Made by a program: the position numbers and the translations under genes
Source: Lampris incognitus
Lineage: Eukaryota > Chordata > Actinopteri > Lampriformes > Lampridae
Direction of reading: 5' to 3'
Length of the DNA stretch: 64,000 bases
Assembly (NCBI RefSeq): GCF_029633865.1
Contig: NC_079215.1
Span: forward strand, 50,884,897-50,948,896
Part shown: positions 62,641-64,000 of the stretch, in pieces
Numbering within the stretch: the stretch's first letter is position 1
Layout of the letters: the number at the start of each line of letters is the position of its first letter
Notes under the pieces: model-generated
Database searches by the model: none
Told to the model about the DNA's origin: nothing
What the model saw: the letters and a program-made list of their open reading frames with translations, nothing else

Positions 62641-64000
62641 TAACGCTCAGCGTGTCGGAGCAGGGGCGAGCAGATATGACGCCGTTTCGGGGTGTTTTTC
62701 TGTCGCAGTAGTCGCAGGTTGTACAGTTTGCCCGACTCCGTTGCTTTAACTGGGCTTAATTTGCCAAGCTATTCAACTAGCTAGCTTAGCTCTACCGGCT
62801 AGTCCGGAGTTGGCAGGCTCTGATGTTGTGAGGACACCTCGCTTTGTATGCCCGGTCATTGTTCGTCGATATGCTCCAAAGCCTGCACAGTCCAGAGGTG
62901 TATTGAATATATGATCTGGAACACGGCATTGAATTATGTGCGCATTGTGCGAAAACAGATAGCAAGCTAGCTGCGGGCCTAGCATCTGCAGCCACCTTGC
63001 AAGGGATATTTAAATCCCCCACTAACACTCTTGCATTAGAAGTTAGCAAGTGTAGCAGCTAGCTTACACTAACTCGTCTCCTTATATGTTAGCCAAGTTG
63101 CCTTTCTAATTAATGTGGCCGAGTCAGGTCTTGCCAAGTCAAGTCAACTTATATGAAGTTTATTTTGAGGAATGCCCTTGCAAAAGATTCTGCCATCTAG
63201 GCAGTGTATCTAGCCAGCTAAACAAGAAAGCGGCGCTATTTGTTCAGCCATTGCTTGGCATGACAACAAAACGTAGGCTAGCTGGCTAGCTCGAGCGTTA
63301 GCTAGCTGGGAAAAGAACAAAGATCGATTAAGAGACACCTACACAATTTAAAGGCAAAGTTAATTTAAGTCTTAAAATTACAGGCCTTAATTGTCGGGGG
63401 ATTTTTTTGTGTGTGTTTTTAAAAGACAAAAGAGGCCGTAGTCGTAGTTAGCCTGAGCAGCATGTTTTCGAAATCACAATTTTATTATTGTGTTAAAAGA
63501 GTAAGGATTTGTCCTCCAATTATTTTGGAAAGTAATATTTATAAAAATGTATTTGTCTCCGTCCTTGCTATGGGCTGTTACATAATCGGATCTTATGTTT
63601 TATTATGAAAAAATCAGTTTGAGGAAATACATGGTTTAAAATCACAATCACATCAGTCGAAGCAATAAAATCCTTTGTCCCAGTGCGAAATAGACCTGGA
63701 GTTGGGAGTGGGATAGGACGGGGATAACAAATCAACGAGGGGTTGTCAGCATCAACAAGGATCAAGGAATTGGCTCTACAATTTGACGCATCTCGATCGC
63801 CATCTAGTGGTAAACTTGTGAACAGCACACAACAAATAGTTCTTATCAGACACCTCTGGGTCAGTGGTTCCTAACTTTTCTTCTCTGCCAGGCAGTGACG
63901 TGCGATGAGGTCAGTGGCTGGATAGGCAGTGGGCATTCACAAATCCAAATCACATCCTTTTGTGCTCTCTAATGTTTTATAATCTGATCCTTCTTCATTC
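62641..64000. other. Upstream intergenic sequence, nothing recognised
   Basis: AT-rich sequence with many GCTAGC/AGCTAG motifs and no exon, tRNA, mobile element or long open frame that I can support. The short open frames here have no recognisable product. Confidence 0.5.

Overview
The window is nuclear DNA of a ray-finned fish, most likely a teleost. The evidence is spliced vertebrate genes with GT-AG introns and a typical teleost repeat load: Rex3 (RTE), L2/Rex1-like and L1-like LINEs, a Penelope-like element, four different Tc1-like transposons, several tRNA-derived SINE families and one 5S-rRNA-derived SINE. The species cannot be named. There are no bacterial, viral or CRISPR features.

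Two protein-coding genes account for essentially all of the coding sequence, and they converge tail to tail. (1) SMC2, + strand, positions 1-29225: 24 coding exons, 1144 codons plus stop. The N-terminal part with the Walker A motif lies left of the window. (2) ECPAS (ECM29/KIAA0368), - strand, ATG at 61993 and stop at 35790: 49 coding exons that join in frame into 1846 codons plus stop. I derived the exons by translating, by matching the known vertebrate proteins from memory, and by requiring GT-AG borders and consistent phase. Every junction in both genes closes in frame.

Layout: 1-971 SMC2 N-terminal head; 972-3310 intron with a Penelope-like element split by a LINE; 3311-4927 first coiled coil; 4928-9198 large intron with a SINE, an L2/Rex1-like LINE, a nested 5S-derived SINE and a nested Rex3; 9199-13160 end of the first coil and the hinge, with a hAT-like/Tigger-like/MITE cluster in intron 10452-12955; 14383-24181 second coiled coil, including a 6.2 kb intron with RTE-like and L1-like LINEs; 24596-29225 C-terminal head. 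Intergenic 29226-35789 is filled with nested repeats and a Tc1 copy. ECPAS runs from 61993 down to 35790, with Tc1 copies in two introns and three LINE pieces between exons 5 and 7. 61994-64000 is the ECPAS upstream flank.

The two proteins are not known to work in one pathway. SMC2 is the condensin ATPase of mitotic chromosomes. ECPAS is a HEAT-repeat proteasome adaptor. Their adjacency looks like ordinary synteny. I see no evidence of a new molecular system. The points worth a second look are splice sites flanked by CA/TG repeats, a 14 bp gap between an SMC2 splice donor and a transposon, inverted Penelope terminal repeats that form a 330 bp near-palindrome, a Tigger-like element resembling mammalian ones, and several nested insertions whose order can be read from the sequence.
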